Under the pieces are notes generated by a model, which was not told the origin of the DNA, searched no databases, and worked only from the letters and a program-made list of their open reading frames with translations. Position numbers and translations under genes: made by a program. DNA of 64,000 nucleotides, taken from assembly GCA_049840475.1 (NCBI GenBank), contig JASGKX010000001.1, forward strand, positions 1,364,001-1,428,000, read 5' to 3'. The number at the start of each line of letters is the position of its first letter. Position 1 is the first letter of the stretch. Origin of the DNA: JBGVSA01 sp049840475 (GTDB lineage Bacteria > Pseudomonadota > Gammaproteobacteria > Burkholderiales > Rhodocyclaceae). This document shows, piece after piece, positions 1 through 8,769 of this stretch.

Positions 1-201
1 GGCGGTCAGCCGCCATCCGCGCGGTAACCGGTCGAACAGCCGCAGGCCCAAGCTCGATTCGAGTGCTTCAACTCGTCGCGCCACCGTTGAATGCTCCACC
101 GCCAGCGTGCGTGCGGCGCCCGACAGGCTGCCTTGGCGCGCCACGGCCAGAAAGTAGCGGACGTCTTCCCACTGCAAGCGGCTGTCTGTTTGTTTTTGCA
201 C
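1..201 (-). CDS. LysR-family transcriptional regulator, 5' end only
   Basis: Only the first 67 codons are in the window; the gene runs off the left edge. From a GTG at 199-201 the minus strand reads MQKQTDSRLQWEDVRYF and then the typical LysR winged-helix-turn-helix, with GSLSGAARTL, STVARRVEALE and LFDRLPRGWRLTA. This is the DNA-binding domain, and the effector domain lies outside. An in-frame TGA upstream limits the start. It is divergent from the yciI-eamA pair with about 100 bases between, so it may regulate that pair (inference). Confidence 0.8.
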   Translation of the reverse strand, partial: MQKQTDSRLQWEDVRYFLAVARQGSLSGAARTLAVEHSTVARRVEALESSLGLRLFDRLPRGWRLTA

Positions 202-305
202 GGAATATGGGCGGTCATGACGAATTCACTGCAAATTGTGCCCAGATTAGAGTGAGCCGCACAAGGCTGCGCCCCCCTTAGCAGCCACTGCTGGAGGCCT
301 TCCCC

Positions 306-614
306 ATGCTCTACCTCGTGCTCCTTACCTACATTGAACCTATCGACCGCGTTGACGCGTGGCTGTCTGCGCATCGCAACTTTCTTAACGCCCATATCGA
401 AAGCGGCACCTTTCTGCTGGCTGGGCGCCGCCAGCCGCGTACGGGCGGTTTGATCATCGCGCGTGCGGACTCCGTCTTCGCGCTTGAGCGCATCGTGGCG
501 CAGGACCCCTTCGTGCGTGCCGGTGTGGCGCGTTTCGAAATCGTCGCCTTTGATCCGACCGCAGGCCTGCCGGAATGGCTGGACGCTGCTACCGCCGTGG
601 AGGTCGCATCATGA
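306..614 (+). CDS. YciI family protein
   Basis: A 102-residue protein of the YciI (YCII) ferredoxin-like fold: MLYLVLLTYIEPIDRV at the start, the HRNFL and GTFLLAGRRQPRTGG strands in the middle, and a DPFVRAGVARFEIVAF end typical of the family. YciI proteins are small cytoplasmic proteins of mostly unknown role, some acting as hydrolases or lyases on small substrates. The stop overlaps the start of the downstream EamA gene by ATGA, so the two are translationally coupled. The role is not known. Confidence 0.8.
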   Translation: MLYLVLLTYIEPIDRVDAWLSAHRNFLNAHIESGTFLLAGRRQPRTGGLIIARADSVFALERIVAQDPFVRAGVARFEIVAFDPTAGLPEWLDAATAVEVAS

Positions 615-1552
615 ACGCCCGGAGCGAGCGGCTTGGCGGCGTTGCCCTGCTGATCGTCGCTACGGTGATGTGGGGCTGCATGTTTCCCATCGGCAAGCCG
701 ATTCTCGGGCGCGTGGATGCGTTCGCCATCACTTTCGTGCGCTACGGGATATCGGCCGTTGCGATCGCGGCGTTGCTCGCGGTGAGCGAAGGCCGCGCCG
801 CCTTCGCAACCGAAGGGCGCCCATGGCGGCTGGCCTTCTTTGGCGTCGCCGGCTTCTGCGGTTTCAGCCTGCTGGCGTTTAGCGGGCTCCGGTTGTCTTC
901 ACCCGCGCACGGCTCGGTCGTGGTGGCAACGCTGCCGCTGCTCACTGCGCTCATCCAGGGGCTGCGCACGCGCAATTGGCCCGCGTCGCATACGGTCACC
1001 GCAATGCTGCTGGCGCTCAGCGGCGTCGTGTTGGTCGTAAGCAACGGACATCCGGCAACGTTGCTTGCGTCGCGTTCCGCATTGGGCGACGCCATGATCC
1101 TGGCCGGTGCGCTGTGCTGGGCGTTCTACACGCTAGGCGCGCGCGACTTCCCGCATTGGTCGCCGCTGCGCTACAGCGCCGTGACACTGCTGTTCGGTTT
1201 CGGCGGTATCGCGGTGGTGTGCCTGATGGCGTTCGAAGCCGGCGCCACGCATGTACCGTCGGGGGCCGACCTGGCTACGGCATGGCCGCATCTGCTGTTC
1301 ATGGCGCTGGGCGCCTCCATCATCGCGGTACTGTCGTGGAACTCCGGCGTGCGTCGGCTCGGTCCTGTGAATGGGGCGCTGTTCATCAACGTGGTGCCGA
1401 TCAGCACCTTCGCCGTCGAAGCGATCGGAGGGCGTATGCCCAGCGCGTGGGAACTGGCGGGTGGCGCTTTGGTCATTGCGGCGCTGTTGCTCAATGGCCT
1501 CTATCGTCCGCGCCCCGTCGCCATGCCACGGGTATGTCCGGACGCGGCTTGA
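611..1552 (+). CDS. EamA/DMT-superfamily membrane transporter
   Basis: A 313-residue inner-membrane protein with about ten hydrophobic helices arranged as two EamA repeats (roughly residues 8-140 and 155-300). The drug/metabolite transporter family exports amino acids, metabolites or drugs; the substrate here cannot be told. The start ATG at 611 overlaps the yciI stop by four bases. An upstream in-frame ATG at 575 lies inside yciI and is rejected. The C-terminus is short and basic. Confidence 0.85.
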   Translation: MNARSERLGGVALLIVATVMWGCMFPIGKPILGRVDAFAITFVRYGISAVAIAALLAVSEGRAAFATEGRPWRLAFFGVAGFCGFSLLAFSGLRLSSPAHGSVVVATLPLLTALIQGLRTRNWPASHTVTAMLLALSGVVLVVSNGHPATLLASRSALGDAMILAGALCWAFYTLGARDFPHWSPLRYSAVTLLFGFGGIAVVCLMAFEAGATHVPSGADLATAWPHLLFMALGASIIAVLSWNSGVRRLGPVNGALFINVVPISTFAVEAIGGRMPSAWELAGGALVIAALLLNGLYRPRPVAMPRVCPDAA

Positions 1553-1632
1553 TTCGGAGTGACGATGGGCGCGGCGCTACACTAGCGGCTTTGATTCGCG
1601 CCGCAATGCGGCCTGCCGAGAAAGGAAAAAGC

Positions 1633-2073
1633 ATGTCCCAGCCCGCCAACCCGTCCGGTCTGCCCGGTTACGGCCTGTCCTTGAACCTGGAAGACGCCAA
1701 GCGCGTCGTCGCGGCGGCCGAAGCCGAGGCGCGCGCCAACGGTTGGGCGATGGTGATCGCGGTGGTGGATGCGGGCGCCAATCTGGTGGCGTTGCATCGC
1801 ATGGACGACGCCAACATCGGCAGTCTTGCCGTCGCGCAGAGCAAGGCCGATACAGCGGTGAAGTTCCGTCGCTCGACCAAGCTGTTCGAAGACCAGATCG
1901 TCGCGGGCGGTGTCGGCCTGCGTGTGCTGTCGATGAGTGAGATCTGTGCCGTCGAGGGCGGGCTGCCTATCGTGGTGGATGGTCGCATCGTCGGCGGCAT
2001 TGGCGTGTCGGGCGCGCAAGCGACGCAAGATGCACAGGTCGCTGCCGCGGGCGCTGCTGTGCTGGCCCGCTGA
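1633..2073 (+). CDS. GlcG/HbpS family heme-binding-like protein
   Basis: A 146-residue protein of the GlcG/HbpS (DUF336) family. Visible signatures are SLNLEDAKRVVAAAEAEA near the N-terminus, the AMVIAVVDAGANLVALHRMD strand pair, the SKADTAVKFRRST helix and the C-terminal GRIVGGIGVSGA loop. Family members include the heme-sensing HbpS and GlcG of glycolate operons; many are encoded alone, as here. There is no obvious signal peptide, so it is probably cytoplasmic. An AGAAAGGAAA stretch upstream of the ATG gives a ribosome-binding site. It ends at a terminator shared with the convergent cytochrome gene. Confidence 0.85.
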   Translation: MSQPANPSGLPGYGLSLNLEDAKRVVAAAEAEARANGWAMVIAVVDAGANLVALHRMDDANIGSLAVAQSKADTAVKFRRSTKLFEDQIVAGGVGLRVLSMSEICAVEGGLPIVVDGRIVGGIGVSGAQATQDAQVAAAGAAVLAR

Positions 2074-2095
2074 GCCAGGCGCAGCACGGTCCACG

Positions 2096-2127
2096 AAAAA
2101 CGGCAGCCGAGGCTGCCGTTTTCTTTT
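2096..2127. terminator. Bidirectional rho-independent terminator
   Basis: CGGCAGCC-GA-GGCTGCCG hairpin at 2101-2118, with AAAAA before it and TTTTCTTTT after it. It lies between two convergent genes, so it can serve both strands. Confidence 0.85.
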
Positions 2128-2142
2128 GCAGATGCATTGTCG

Positions 2143-2883
2143 TTACTTGGCTTGCGCGACCATGTAGTCGACCGCAGCCTTCACTTCGGCATCCGACAGG
2201 CTCGGATTGCCGCCCTTGGCGGGCATGACGTTGTTCTTGCCGGTCAGCGCCGAATGGTAGAGCGCGTCGTTGCCTTGTGCCAGACGCGGCGCCCAGGCGC
2301 CTTTGTCACCCAGCTTCGGCGCGTTGGCCGCACCTGTCGAGTGGCAAGCCGTGCAGGTGGCGTCATAGACCTTCTTGCCGTTGACCGAGGCGGTCTGTGC
2401 CGGGGCGCCCGCCGCTGCTGGCGCGGAACCACCCGCGTCGTTGGCGCCCGCAGGGGCCGCCGGTTCCTTGAAGTTGGCGCCGCCCTGGTTGGCCATGTAG
2501 ACCACCGCGCGGGCGAACTCAATGTCCGGCATGTCGGGCTGACCACCCTTGGGCGGCATGTTGCCCTTGCCGGTCGTCGCAATCTTCAGGACAGCGTCGT
2601 AGCCTTCGGCAATACGCGGCGCCCAGGCGGCGTGATCACCGAATTTCGGCGACCCCACCATGCCGGTCGCATGGCAGGCCGCGCAGACCTGTTCGTAGAC
2701 TTGTTGCCCGGTGCGCAATGCACCGCCTGTTGCGGGCGCGCCGGCCAGTTCAACCTTGGCGACGGGCTCGATGAACGAAGCGGTGTCTTCCTCCGAGACG
2801 GGCTCGGGCTTGTTGCAGGCAGCGAGCACACCCGCCGCGACGACAATTGCTACCGTGAGCGCAGAACGCACAAACTTGGCCAT
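2143..2883 (-). CDS. Diheme cytochrome c lipoprotein (cytochrome c5-like)
   Basis: A 246-residue exported protein. MAKFVRSALTVAIVV leads to a lipobox GVLAAC at about residues 19-24, so it should be anchored in a membrane and face the periplasm. Two homologous cytochrome c domains follow, each with CxxCH heme attachment (CAACH and CTACH) and a similar downstream pattern (F/LGD-AWAPR-A-G; GKGNMPPKGG and NNVMPAKGG, the methionine being the likely sixth ligand). The two halves look like an internal duplication. An alanine/glycine-rich linker joins them. Such c5-type proteins pass electrons to terminal reductases. The start is the ATG at 2883, seven codons inside the longest frame, after GAGGGG. 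Confidence 0.85.
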   Translation of the reverse strand: MAKFVRSALTVAIVVAAGVLAACNKPEPVSEEDTASFIEPVAKVELAGAPATGGALRTGQQVYEQVCAACHATGMVGSPKFGDHAAWAPRIAEGYDAVLKIATTGKGNMPPKGGQPDMPDIEFARAVVYMANQGGANFKEPAAPAGANDAGGSAPAAAGAPAQTASVNGKKVYDATCTACHSTGAANAPKLGDKGAWAPRLAQGNDALYHSALTGKNNVMPAKGGNPSLSDAEVKAAVDYMVAQAK

Positions 2884-3048
2884 GAAACCCCTCGGAAGGA
2901 ACAAGCGGATTCGAAAGGCGCGATTATAGCGTCAGGCTTGGCTGGTTTGCGCAGCACATTGGACGCACGGGGGGCTCTGAAGTATCATCCACGGCTGCCA
3001 TGATGGCTCGCGGAGCATTCCGCAACCCGGCATCGCCAATCCCACCAC

Positions 3049-3125
3049 GCATCCGTAGCTCAGCTGGATAGAGTACTGCCCTCCGAAGGCAGGGGTCGCA
3101 CGTTCGAATCGTGTCGGATGCGCCA
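3049..3125 (+). tRNA. tRNA-Arg (anticodon CCG)
   Basis: Complete cloverleaf. The acceptor stem GCATCCG (3049-3055) pairs with CGGATGC (3115-3121). The anticodon stem CTGCC/GGCAG has loop CTCCGAA with anticodon CCG at 3083-3085, reading CGG. The T loop is TTCGAAT, and the discriminator G is followed by encoded CCA at 3123-3125. Confidence 0.97.
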
Positions 3126-3152
3126 AAAACCCGTCGTTACGCAGACGGTTTT
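3126..3152 (+). terminator. Probable terminator of tRNA-Arg
   Basis: Directly after CCA: CCGTC (3131-3135) pairs with GACGG (3144-3148), extended by AAAA before and TTTT after. Short and imperfect, but well placed. Confidence 0.5.
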
Positions 3153-3268
3153 CAGTTTCTCCTTTCATATTTTCCGTGTGTCGTCGCGCTGGAACGCCTG
3201 GCACGCATATCCGGCCATTTTCGATTTCTAGAAAATCGTGCGATGAAACAAATGCCGGTATCGGGTAT

Positions 3269-3484
3269 TCATTCTCCGAATGCGTGCCGGCGGTTTTCCC
3301 AAGCCAATAAATAGTCCGCTGCCCATATTTGCTCTGGCGAGAAAAACATAAAAAGCCGCGGACGCTTTTTTTCCATTGCCCGCATTGCCTCGCGCACGCT
3401 TGGCTGCGCTTGGTCCACAGCGCTCTTCCAATCCGTCTGGCCGGCGATCTTCCGCTCGCATGACGAGAGCTCACTAAGTCTCAT
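3269..3484 (-). CDS. Hypothetical small protein (71 aa)
   Basis: A possible 71-residue cytoplasmic protein, MRLSELSSCERKIAG at the start and SPEQIWAADYLLAWENRR near the end. In its favour: AGGGA at a good distance before the ATG, a plausible mix of residues and a clean stop. Against: no family is recognised, and the stretch downstream of tRNA-Arg is otherwise poorly coding and has lower GC than its neighbours. It could be a remnant left at a tRNA integration site. Confidence 0.4.
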   Translation of the reverse strand: MRLSELSSCERKIAGQTDWKSAVDQAQPSVREAMRAMEKKRPRLFMFFSPEQIWAADYLLAWENRRHAFGE

Positions 3485-3912
3485 CGAACAATTCCCTAGG
3501 AACTCATCCGGGCAGGGAATGCCGTTACTCGGAACATTGAAAAATCACCCGATCGAATTAATCGCCATCAACCTTTTTGGCCCGGCATCGTCCTTACGAT
3601 CGCGCCTCTGCATTCAAAGTTGGTGAATGCGCATGCGCCATTTGCCTTGGTTTTTCGAAATCAAACCGGGCGATGGCGTCATTCAAAAAGGGTGCTTGAT
3701 ATGCAAGTCGATGGAGGTAATGAGCTGTTTCACGCGCGGGCGTTGGCCTCTGTGGATCGGCCTGCAAAGCACGTGCATGGCGAACGGGCCGGCTCGGCGA
3801 TCGACACATATCGTGGCCGACGTACGGAGGGCGTTCGCTCACGCCAAGGCGGTTCGGTCAATGGCTGGCGCTCCGCTGTGAGTGGCCAACACACAGACCC
3901 CGCGAGACAGGC
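3485..3912. other. Non-coding stretch before the GGDEF pair
   Basis: About 430 bases with no convincing gene. Short open frames exist on both strands (for example 3627-3881 on plus) but match no recognised family and have no supporting start signal. It presumably holds the promoter of the PAS-GGDEF pair; no clear promoter could be assigned. Confidence 0.5.
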
Positions 3913-5520
3913 ATGAACGATGCAATCCTCCGCGCGCGGCGCCGGGCCGGGCTCTGGATCATTGCCGTCGTGTGCGCAGGCCTGGCCATTGTCTTTGGCG
4001 CGCTGCTCGCGATGCAGAGCTTTCTCGTCGGGCTGAATACGATGTACGACAAGCACCTCGAGCCGATGTACCAGCTCGACAGCATCCGGGCGGCACAGGT
4101 TGACATCGCCCGCATGGAATTCCGCATCGTCACGCAGCGCGACACGGCATATACGTGGCAGGCCGCGCGCAGCATCGCGGATCGGCTCGATGCCATCGAC
4201 GCAATATGGACATCGTATTACCCGCGTGGCGTCGCCAACGAAGAGGAGGCGCGCCTCGCTGCGGATATCCGCGTCGAGCTACAACCATTCCGGCAGCGCG
4301 TTGAGCGCTTTTCGACGCTCGTGCTGTCTGGTCATTACGCTCGCGCGACAGAACTCGTCCACGCATCGGAGGGACCGCTTGCCCGGATGGAATCGCTGAT
4401 GGCGCAGATCATCCAGGTCAATCTCGACGGCTCCGCCCACGAACATCGCCGTGGCGTACGGCTATTCGAGCGGGTTGCCACCGTGGGGGCCGGGCTGTTC
4501 GCCATTGGCGTGGGCGTTGTACTCATCGCGCTGTATCGCATGAATAGGCGTCGCGACAGTGCGCTGCGCGACTCACGCTATCGCGGCAAGCTGGCCGAGC
4601 AGGTTACCGAGGGCAGCCCCAACAGCGCAGTGGTCACGGACGCCGCAGGCACCGTCGTGCACGTCAACGCCGCCTTCAGCGCGACCACGGGATACAGCGC
4701 CCGAGAGGTCATCGGCCAAAACCCGCGCCTGTGGAGTTCGGGGCGGCAGTCGCCCGATTTCTACAAGGCGATGTGGCAGAGCCTTTCCACGACCGGCAAG
4801 TGGTCGGGCGAGATCTGGGATCGCCGCAAGGACGGCGAACTCTTTCTCATGTCGCTCAACATCTCTGGCATTCGCGGCCGCGACGGCGCTTTCTCCTGCT
4901 ACGTCGGCATCGGCTCGGATGTCACGCATCGCCGCAAGGCCCAGGATCAGCTCGGGCACATGGCGATGCACGACGCGTTGACCGGCATCCCCAATCGCAT
5001 GCTCTTCGACGAACGTCTGCGCCACGCGATTTCGCGTGCGCACGCCGATCGATCCCGGATCGGCGTGATGTTCATCGACCTGGATGGATTCAAATCCGTG
5101 AACGACTCCTACGGTCACATGGCGGGTGATGCCGTGCTGGTTTGCGTCGCTTCGCGGCTGCGCGCCGCCGTACGCGAGAGCGACACGGTCGCCCGCCTGA
5201 GTGGTGACGAGTTTGCGGTGATCATCGAAGACATCCGCGAGACGACGCATCTCGGCGCGGTTGCGCTGTCCTTGATCGCCGCGGTCGTCACGCCGGTGCA
5301 GGTCGGTCGCAATGCGGTAGATGTATCGGCCAGCATTGGCATCAGCGTGTATCCGGACGATGCCGACGACGCGCGGCAACTGCTCGAATATGCCGATCAG
5401 GCCATGTACGCCGCCAAAAAATCCGGTAAGCGCGCATACCGGTTTTATGCGGCACAGGTGTCGTCGAAGACGTTTGGTGATGACGCGATGTCAGATGCGG
5501 TTGCAGGGAGCAACGCATGA
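3913..5520 (+). CDS. Membrane PAS-GGDEF diguanylate cyclase, copy 1
   Basis: A 535-residue inner-membrane signalling protein. A first helix at about residues 13-36 and a second at about 192-212 enclose a periplasmic helical sensor domain that resembles a four-helix-bundle domain. A PAS domain (about 230-345, NPRLWSSGRQSP) and a GGDEF domain (about 365-520) follow. The active-site loop reads RLSGDEFAVI, so the first glycine is serine. The inhibitory I-site RESD sits five residues before it. SGDEF variants can be active diguanylate cyclases, so c-di-GMP synthesis is likely but not certain. The stop overlaps the ATG of the paralogous downstream gene. Confidence 0.9.
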   Translation: MNDAILRARRRAGLWIIAVVCAGLAIVFGALLAMQSFLVGLNTMYDKHLEPMYQLDSIRAAQVDIARMEFRIVTQRDTAYTWQAARSIADRLDAIDAIWTSYYPRGVANEEEARLAADIRVELQPFRQRVERFSTLVLSGHYARATELVHASEGPLARMESLMAQIIQVNLDGSAHEHRRGVRLFERVATVGAGLFAIGVGVVLIALYRMNRRRDSALRDSRYRGKLAEQVTEGSPNSAVVTDAAGTVVHVNAAFSATTGYSAREVIGQNPRLWSSGRQSPDFYKAMWQSLSTTGKWSGEIWDRRKDGELFLMSLNISGIRGRDGAFSCYVGIGSDVTHRRKAQDQLGHMAMHDALTGIPNRMLFDERLRHAISRAHADRSRIGVMFIDLDGFKSVNDSYGHMAGDAVLVCVASRLRAAVRESDTVARLSGDEFAVIIEDIRETTHLGAVALSLIAAVVTPVQVGRNAVDVSASIGISVYPDDADDARQLLEYADQAMYAAKKSGKRAYRFYAAQVSSKTFGDDAMSDAVAGSNA

Positions 5521-7088
5521 ACGCCTCTCTCCGGATAAGCAGCCCCCAGGGCCTTCTGTCCGCCCCAGCGTTCATCATGGCGGTCGGGTTCGTCGTCATT
5601 CTGGCGGCGCTTGCTGTGATGAGTACCTTCGTCACCAATCTGTCGGTGATGCACGAAAAGCACGCGGCGCCGCTGTCGCAACTCGACGCCATTCGGGCGT
5701 ACCAGATGGACATCCGCTGCCAGCAGTGGCGGATACTCTTCGCGCGCGATCCGGCCGTCACTGCGGTGAATGCGCGTCAAATCGAAGAGCGGCTCGACGC
5801 CATCGAAAAGCTCTGGGCCCGCTACTACCCCGCAGGGGTCATCAGTGCGCGCGAATCGGAGCTGGCGCGCGAATTCCACGCAGACATTCCCGAGGCGAGA
5901 CTGAACCTTGAACGGTTTGTCAGCCTGGTGCGGGCCGGCTACTACGATGAGGCGCAAAGCTGGGTCATTGCGCATGCCCCCGATCGCGAGCACATGGATA
6001 GCGTGCTGTTCGCCGACATCCAGGACAACATTGATCAGGCGAGAACACTGCGTACCCGCAGTCAGCGCATCTTCGACATTGCATTCGGCATGGGCGCGAT
6101 ACTCATTCTGTGTGGCGTCGGCGCGATTGGTTATGCACTCGCAAAAATGGTCCGTCGTCGCGATCAGGCGATCTGGGACTCGCGTTTTCGAACGTGGTAC
6201 TGCGAGCAGATCATCGAGCACACCAGCAGTGCGGTCGTCATTACTGATGCTGCCGGTACGATCGTGAGGGTCAATCCGAGCTTCTGCAGTGTGTCGGGCT
6301 ACGCCGAAGAGAATGTCGTTGGTCGCAACCCACGCATGTGGAGTTCGGGGCGGCAGTCACCCGAGTTCTACCAGGAGATGTGGCGAGTGCTGCTCGCCGA
6401 AGGTCGATGGAAAGGCGAGATCTGGAATCGGCGCAAGAGTGGCGAGCTTGCACGGGTCATGCTCACCATTTCGGCCATTCGGGGCCCCGACGACACGTGT
6501 CTTGGCTACGTGAGTATTGGCACGGATGTCACGCAGGCGCGGCAGAAAGAAGATCGGCTCGGTCACATCGCCATGCATGACGCGCTGACCGGCCTGCCTA
6601 ACCGCACGCTCTTCGGTGAGCGTCTGCGCCACGCTGTCACGCGCGCGCACCGTCATCGTTCGCGGCTGGCGGTGATGTTCATCGACCTCGACGGATTCAA
6701 GTCGATCAACGACAACCACGGGCACGCTTTCGGCGACACCGTACTGGTGGCGGTGGCGACCCGTCTGCGCGGTGCGCTGCGCGAGGGCGATACGGTGGCG
6801 CGGCTGAGTGGCGACGAGTTCGCGGTGATCGCTGAAGACCTGCGCGACCCGCGCGACGTGGGGGCGCTCGCTCAATCGCTGTTGTCCGCCGTCATGCAGC
6901 CCGTGCAGGCTGGCGAGCATGTCGCCGATCCCTCATTGAGCATCGGCGTCTGCATCTACCCGGACCATTCGACCGAAGCCGAACGCCTCGTGGAACTCGC
7001 GGACGCAGCGATGTACCGTGCCAAAAAAGCCGGCAAGCATACCTACCGGGTGCATGGCGAGCCCGACGAATTTGTCGCGACGGCATGA
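5517..7088 (+). CDS. Membrane PAS-GGDEF diguanylate cyclase, copy 2
   Basis: A 523-residue paralogue of the preceding gene with the same architecture: helix at about 15-40, periplasmic helical domain, helix at about 195-215, PAS (NPRMWSSGRQSP) and GGDEF. It again carries the RLSGDEFAVI variant, with I-site REGD. The ATGA overlap (5517-5520) makes the pair an operon. The sensor halves have diverged more than the catalytic halves, which suggests a tandem duplication followed by different input signals (inference). It converges with norR, whose stop is 19 bases away. Confidence 0.9.
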   Translation: MNASLRISSPQGLLSAPAFIMAVGFVVILAALAVMSTFVTNLSVMHEKHAAPLSQLDAIRAYQMDIRCQQWRILFARDPAVTAVNARQIEERLDAIEKLWARYYPAGVISARESELAREFHADIPEARLNLERFVSLVRAGYYDEAQSWVIAHAPDREHMDSVLFADIQDNIDQARTLRTRSQRIFDIAFGMGAILILCGVGAIGYALAKMVRRRDQAIWDSRFRTWYCEQIIEHTSSAVVITDAAGTIVRVNPSFCSVSGYAEENVVGRNPRMWSSGRQSPEFYQEMWRVLLAEGRWKGEIWNRRKSGELARVMLTISAIRGPDDTCLGYVSIGTDVTQARQKEDRLGHIAMHDALTGLPNRTLFGERLRHAVTRAHRHRSRLAVMFIDLDGFKSINDNHGHAFGDTVLVAVATRLRGALREGDTVARLSGDEFAVIAEDLRDPRDVGALAQSLLSAVMQPVQAGEHVADPSLSIGVCIYPDHSTEAERLVELADAAMYRAKKAGKHTYRVHGEPDEFVATA

Positions 7089-7107
7089 CGTAGGCCTGCT
7101 CGGCCGA

Positions 7108-8676
7108 TCAGTCTTTCATCCCCAGCCGTCGCGCAAGCTTGTGCAGGTTGCTCGCGTCCACGCCGAGCGCGCGGGCGGCGCCGGCCCAGTTATCGTCGTG
7201 CTGGGACAATGCTATCTGAATCGCTTCGCGCTGACTGTGTTCGACGACTTCTCGCAGGCTGAGTCCCGGCGGTGTTGTCGTGACGCTCGAAGTTTCGAAG
7301 GCAATGCTGTCGGCATTGATGGGCTCGGCGCCATGCAGCCCGGACAGTGCATCGAGATCGAGCAGTTCGGGCTCCAGCGTCACGATGTCGCTGCGCGCCG
7401 CCCCCCGGCTCACTGCCTTCAGCGCCGCGCGGCTGATGACGTGCTCCAACTCGCGCACGTTGCCCGGCCAGCCATAGCCGAGCAGCGCGGCCTGCGCGCC
7501 GGGCGACAGGCGCAGGCTGCGCAGGCCGAGTCGAGCCCGGTTCAGCTCGATGAAGCGGCCGGCCAGCAACAGCACGTCGTTGCCGCGTTCGCGCAACGGT
7601 GGAATGGGGATCGGGTACACCGACAGCCGGTGGTACAGATCCGCGCGGAACAGGCCGTCGCGCACATGCGTGCTCAGGCTGCGGTTGGTGGCGGCGATCA
7701 CGCGCACGTCAACGCGCAATGGGCGGTCGGCTCCGAGCCGTTGCACCTCGCCGTTCTGCAGCGTGCGTAGCAACTTCGCCTGGATCGAAAGCGGCAGCTC
7801 GCCGACTTCATCAAGGAACAAGGTGCCGCCTTCGGCTGCCTCGAAGCGACCCGGGCGGTCGCTCATCGCGCCGGAGAACGCGCCGCGCACGTGGCCGAAC
7901 AGTTCGCTTTCAGCCAACGACTCGGGGAGCGCCGCGCAGTTGACGTGAATGATCGGCTTCGCGGCCCGGCGCGAAAAACGATGCAGCGTGTGCGCGAACA
8001 GCTCCTTGCCCACGCCGGTTTCCCCCAGCAGCAGCACCGGCAGGTCGGAGTCGGCGACCACTTTCAGTTCGTGGAGCAAACGGGTGATCGCTTCGCTCTG
8101 TCCAACGATCTCGCTGTCCTCGTACACCGCGCCGCCGTCGTGCCGCACATTGGTCGCGGCCAGTCGCAGCACGCGCACTTCGTTTTCCAGTTGCGTCAGA
8201 CGCACGGCCGCTTCGATGGATGGCGCCAACTGTTCCAACGCCGCGCGCGCATCGTCGTCGAAGGTGCCGATCTGCAGTGCGTCCAACGTCAGCACACCCC
8301 ACGCCGCGCCATCACGAAGCAGGGCGATGCCCATGCAGTCGTGCACCGGCAGTGGCTCGCCCGCGTGTTCCAGTACCAACCCATCGTAAGGGTCGGGCAA
8401 TGCGCTGTCGTGATCGAAGCAGGTCACGCCGCGCTGGCCCAGGATTGCCGCCAGGCGCGGGTGATCCTTCACCGCGAAGCGACGTCCGAGCGTGTCGCGG
8501 GCCAGGCCGTCGATGGCGATGGGGCGCAGCGTGTCGCCTTCCAGCCGCAGGAGTGCAACCGCGCCGCAGCCAAAAAGCGTGCGCACCGTGCCGAGCAGGC
8601 GCTGCAGACGGATGCCGGCAGGGAGTTCTCCGGCGAGGTCCGTCTGGATCATCAAAAGTGCGGTGATGAGGGTCAT
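7108..8676 (-). CDS. norR: NorR, nitric-oxide-responsive sigma-54 activator
   Basis: A 522-residue activator with a GAF domain (about 1-180), an AAA+ domain (about 205-435: Walker A GETGVGKE, Walker B GTLFLDEVGE) and a C-terminal Fis-type HTH (GAARALGVDASNLHKLARR). In the related Cupriavidus NorR (recalled) the mononuclear iron that senses NO needs Asp and Cys residues; D95, D98, C114 and D132 fall in the matching places. The sigma-54 contact loop reads GAFSGA instead of GAFTGA. It is divergent from norAB, and its likely sites overlap its own start codon. An alternative start is the ATG at 8652. Confidence 0.93.
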   Translation of the reverse strand: MTLITALLMIQTDLAGELPAGIRLQRLLGTVRTLFGCGAVALLRLEGDTLRPIAIDGLARDTLGRRFAVKDHPRLAAILGQRGVTCFDHDSALPDPYDGLVLEHAGEPLPVHDCMGIALLRDGAAWGVLTLDALQIGTFDDDARAALEQLAPSIEAAVRLTQLENEVRVLRLAATNVRHDGGAVYEDSEIVGQSEAITRLLHELKVVADSDLPVLLLGETGVGKELFAHTLHRFSRRAAKPIIHVNCAALPESLAESELFGHVRGAFSGAMSDRPGRFEAAEGGTLFLDEVGELPLSIQAKLLRTLQNGEVQRLGADRPLRVDVRVIAATNRSLSTHVRDGLFRADLYHRLSVYPIPIPPLRERGNDVLLLAGRFIELNRARLGLRSLRLSPGAQAALLGYGWPGNVRELEHVISRAALKAVSRGAARSDIVTLEPELLDLDALSGLHGAEPINADSIAFETSSVTTTPPGLSLREVVEHSQREAIQIALSQHDDNWAGAARALGVDASNLHKLARRLGMKD

Positions 8677-8728
8677 ATGTACCGCTAATGGTCAAAAATA
8701 CCGCGCTCGGTAAGTGGTGAATATTACC
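8671..8728. promoter_or_regulatory. Three NorR enhancer boxes (GGT-N7-ACC)
   Basis: Three perfect copies of the NorR consensus: GGTCATATGTACC (8671-8683), GGTCAAAAATACC (8690-8702) and GGTGAATATTACC (8716-8728). The centres are 19 and 26 bases apart. The first overlaps the norR start codon, so NorR may also limit its own expression. They lie about 40 bases upstream of the sigma-54 promoter of norA, as expected for enhancer sites. Confidence 0.9.
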
Positions 8729-8769
8729 ATCTGTGTGCCTAAGGATTTGAAAATAAAGGCCAGATAATT

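Noticed and set aside
2137..3003. 288-residue plus-strand ORF opposite the cytochrome gene
   Set aside because: Antisense shadow of a clear diheme cytochrome; high GC makes such shadows common throughout the window.
2932..3474. 180-residue minus-strand ORF
   Set aside because: It runs antisense through tRNA-Arg, which gives the familiar false peptide, and has no start signal.
3627..3881. 84-residue plus-strand ORF after tRNA-Arg
   Set aside because: No family resemblance, no ribosome-binding site, and a competing frame on the other strand of equal quality.
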